This document shows positions 13,376-14,329 of a DNA stretch of 14,329 nt, piece after piece. The translations under genes and the position numbers were made by a program. Where the stretch lies: NCBI GenBank assembly GCA_046594885.1, contig JBKJRD010000003.1, positions 1 through 14,329 of the forward strand, given 5' to 3'. The DNA comes from Methylotenera_A sp046594885. Its GTDB lineage: Bacteria > Pseudomonadota > Gammaproteobacteria > Burkholderiales > Methylophilaceae. The notes under the pieces were generated by a model. The model was not told the origin of the DNA. It did not search any database and saw only the letters and a list, made by a program, of their open reading frames with translations. The number at the start of each line of letters is the position of its first letter. The first letter of the stretch is position 1.

Positions 13376-14329
13376 CACACAACATGCAGCACTCAAATCT
13401 CATACTTTAATCGCCATAACCATTGCCAGTTTTGCACTAGGCGGTTGTGCAACCTTTTCTAAAGATGGTGGTTTTGGCGCTGTGCAAGAAATTACTCAAC
13501 AACACATCAAGCAAGAGATAGTATGGCCAAAAACAGAAGGTGAAAAGAATAAAGTCACTGAACGTGTAAACGAATTATTAGCAAAACGTTTAAATGTAGA
13601 GCAAGCAGTACAAATTGCGCTATTAAATAACAAAGGGTTGCAGGCGGATTTTTATAACTTGGGACTTTCTGAATCAGATTTGGTACAAGCGGGTCGCTTG
13701 CCTAATCCCAAGTTTTCTATGTTGTATACGCGTAATGACGGCGATTACAAGATCGAACAAATACTGACGCTTAATATTTTCTCCCTGATAATCATGCCAA
13801 AAATGCAAGCAATTGAACGTCAGCGATTTGCCCAAACTCAGAAAAAAACGGCATTTGAGGTGATTAAAATTGCCAATCACACCCGTATTGCTTATTTCAA
13901 TGCGGTCGCAGCAACAGAGCAAGTGCGCTACAGTGAGCAAGTAAAAGAATCTGCAGAAGCCAGCGCTGAGTTAGCAAGAAGGATGTTCAAAGCTGGTAAC
14001 TTTAACAAGCTACAACAGATCCGCGAGCAAAGTTTTTATGCAGATGCAGCATTAGATTATGCGAATGCGACCAATAGGCAAGTCTCTGCATATGAAGCGC
14101 TATCAAGATTGCTGGGTGTATCAGTTGATCTACTTAACTTAGAACAGCGTCTTCCTGATTTACCTAAATCTATTGCAGAATTGCAACCGTTTGAAAAGGC
14201 AGCGTTTGAACAGCGGCTCGATTTACAGGCTATGCGACTAGAAATTGATGCATTAGCTAAACAGCTCGGACTCACCAAGACCACACGTTTCATTAATGTA
14301 TTGGAAATTGGTCCTGCAAGAGTGTTAGA
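13365..14329 (+). CDS. TolC/CusC-type outer-membrane efflux lipoprotein (3' end outside window)
   Basis: The frame runs open from the ATG at 13365 to the window edge: 321 codons, no stop. The N-terminus has a signal sequence with lipobox ALGGC, lipidated at C28, as in CusC and other outer-membrane factors of tripartite RND pumps. Mature features: RLNVEQAVQIALLNNKGLQADFYNLG (quoted in part: VEQAVQIALLNN), the first helical hairpin start; AGRLPNPKFS; then a strand pair and NIFSLIIMPKMQAIERQRF (in part), where metal-efflux members carry a similar NLL-LLxxP block; and long coiled-coil helices with ELARRMFKAGNFNKLQQ. The channel would carry metal across the outer membrane together with a membrane fusion protein and RND pump expected downstream. 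It overlaps the DUF2231 gene by 11 bases, so both are surely co-transcribed. Substrate (Cu, Ag, or Co/Zn/Cd) is inferred from the neighbours. Confidence 0.85.
   Translation, partial: MNTNTQHAALKSHTLIAITIASFALGGCATFSKDGGFGAVQEITQQHIKQEIVWPKTEGEKNKVTERVNELLAKRLNVEQAVQIALLNNKGLQADFYNLGLSESDLVQAGRLPNPKFSMLYTRNDGDYKIEQILTLNIFSLIIMPKMQAIERQRFAQTQKKTAFEVIKIANHTRIAYFNAVAATEQVRYSEQVKESAEASAELARRMFKAGNFNKLQQIREQSFYADAALDYANATNRQVSAYEALSRLLGVSVDLLNLEQRLPDLPKSIAELQPFEKAAFEQRLDLQAMRLEIDALAKQLGLTKTTRFINVLEIGPARVL

Noticed and set aside
13674..14293. Minus-strand ORFs within the outer-membrane factor region
   Set aside because: The plus-strand frame is open through the whole stretch with a lipobox, a strong ribosome site and TolC-like helices; the minus frames resemble nothing.

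Overview
The window looks like chromosomal DNA of a betaproteobacterium, most likely a methylotroph of the Methylophilaceae (Methylotenera/Methylophilus type). This is an inference from protein style (MutL, DapC, PilU and MnmC of proteobacterial type), the AT-leaning base composition and tight gene packing; no rRNA or marker gene confirms it. No tRNA, rRNA, IS element, phage gene or CRISPR array was seen.

Layout. (1) 1-668, plus: the 3' end of mutL (mismatch repair). (2) 701-2863, minus: a two-RCK potassium channel-like protein and a small membrane protein of the DUF6394 type. (3) 3016-3960, plus: miaA (tRNA A37 prenylation). (4) 4033-5232, minus: dapC (lysine/diaminopimelate pathway), divergent from (5) 5290-6204, plus: a ten-helix EamA/DMT transporter. 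(6) 6234-11291, minus: transcribed in the order mnmD-like methyltransferase, mnmC-type FAD oxidoreductase, TPR-GT41 (OGT-like) glycosyltransferase, pilU (type IV pilus ATPase). The two mnm reading frames overlap and would be a single bifunctional MnmC if one A were removed from an A6 run. (7) 11292-11595: the longest gene-free stretch, holding the putative promoter and an operator-like palindrome for (8) 11596-14329, plus: an accessory-looking metal (probably copper/silver) module. It comprises a small Cys/His-rich exported protein with CxxCxxCxxC, a Met/His-rich exported domain fused to a DUF2231 membrane domain, and the 5' part of a TolC/CusC-type outer-membrane efflux lipoprotein that runs off the window.

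How the parts work together. Regions 1-6 are mostly housekeeping: DNA repair, two tRNA anticodon-loop modification systems (MiaA at A37, MnmC at wobble U34), lysine and cell-wall precursor synthesis, ion handling and pilus motility. Region 8 reads as a periplasmic metal capture and efflux operon: metal-binding small protein, then metal-binding membrane protein, then outer-membrane channel, presumably followed by an RND pump outside the window. A nested inverted repeat between the first two metal genes could fold to hide the start of the second. Together with the split mnmC, this is the most interesting item here.
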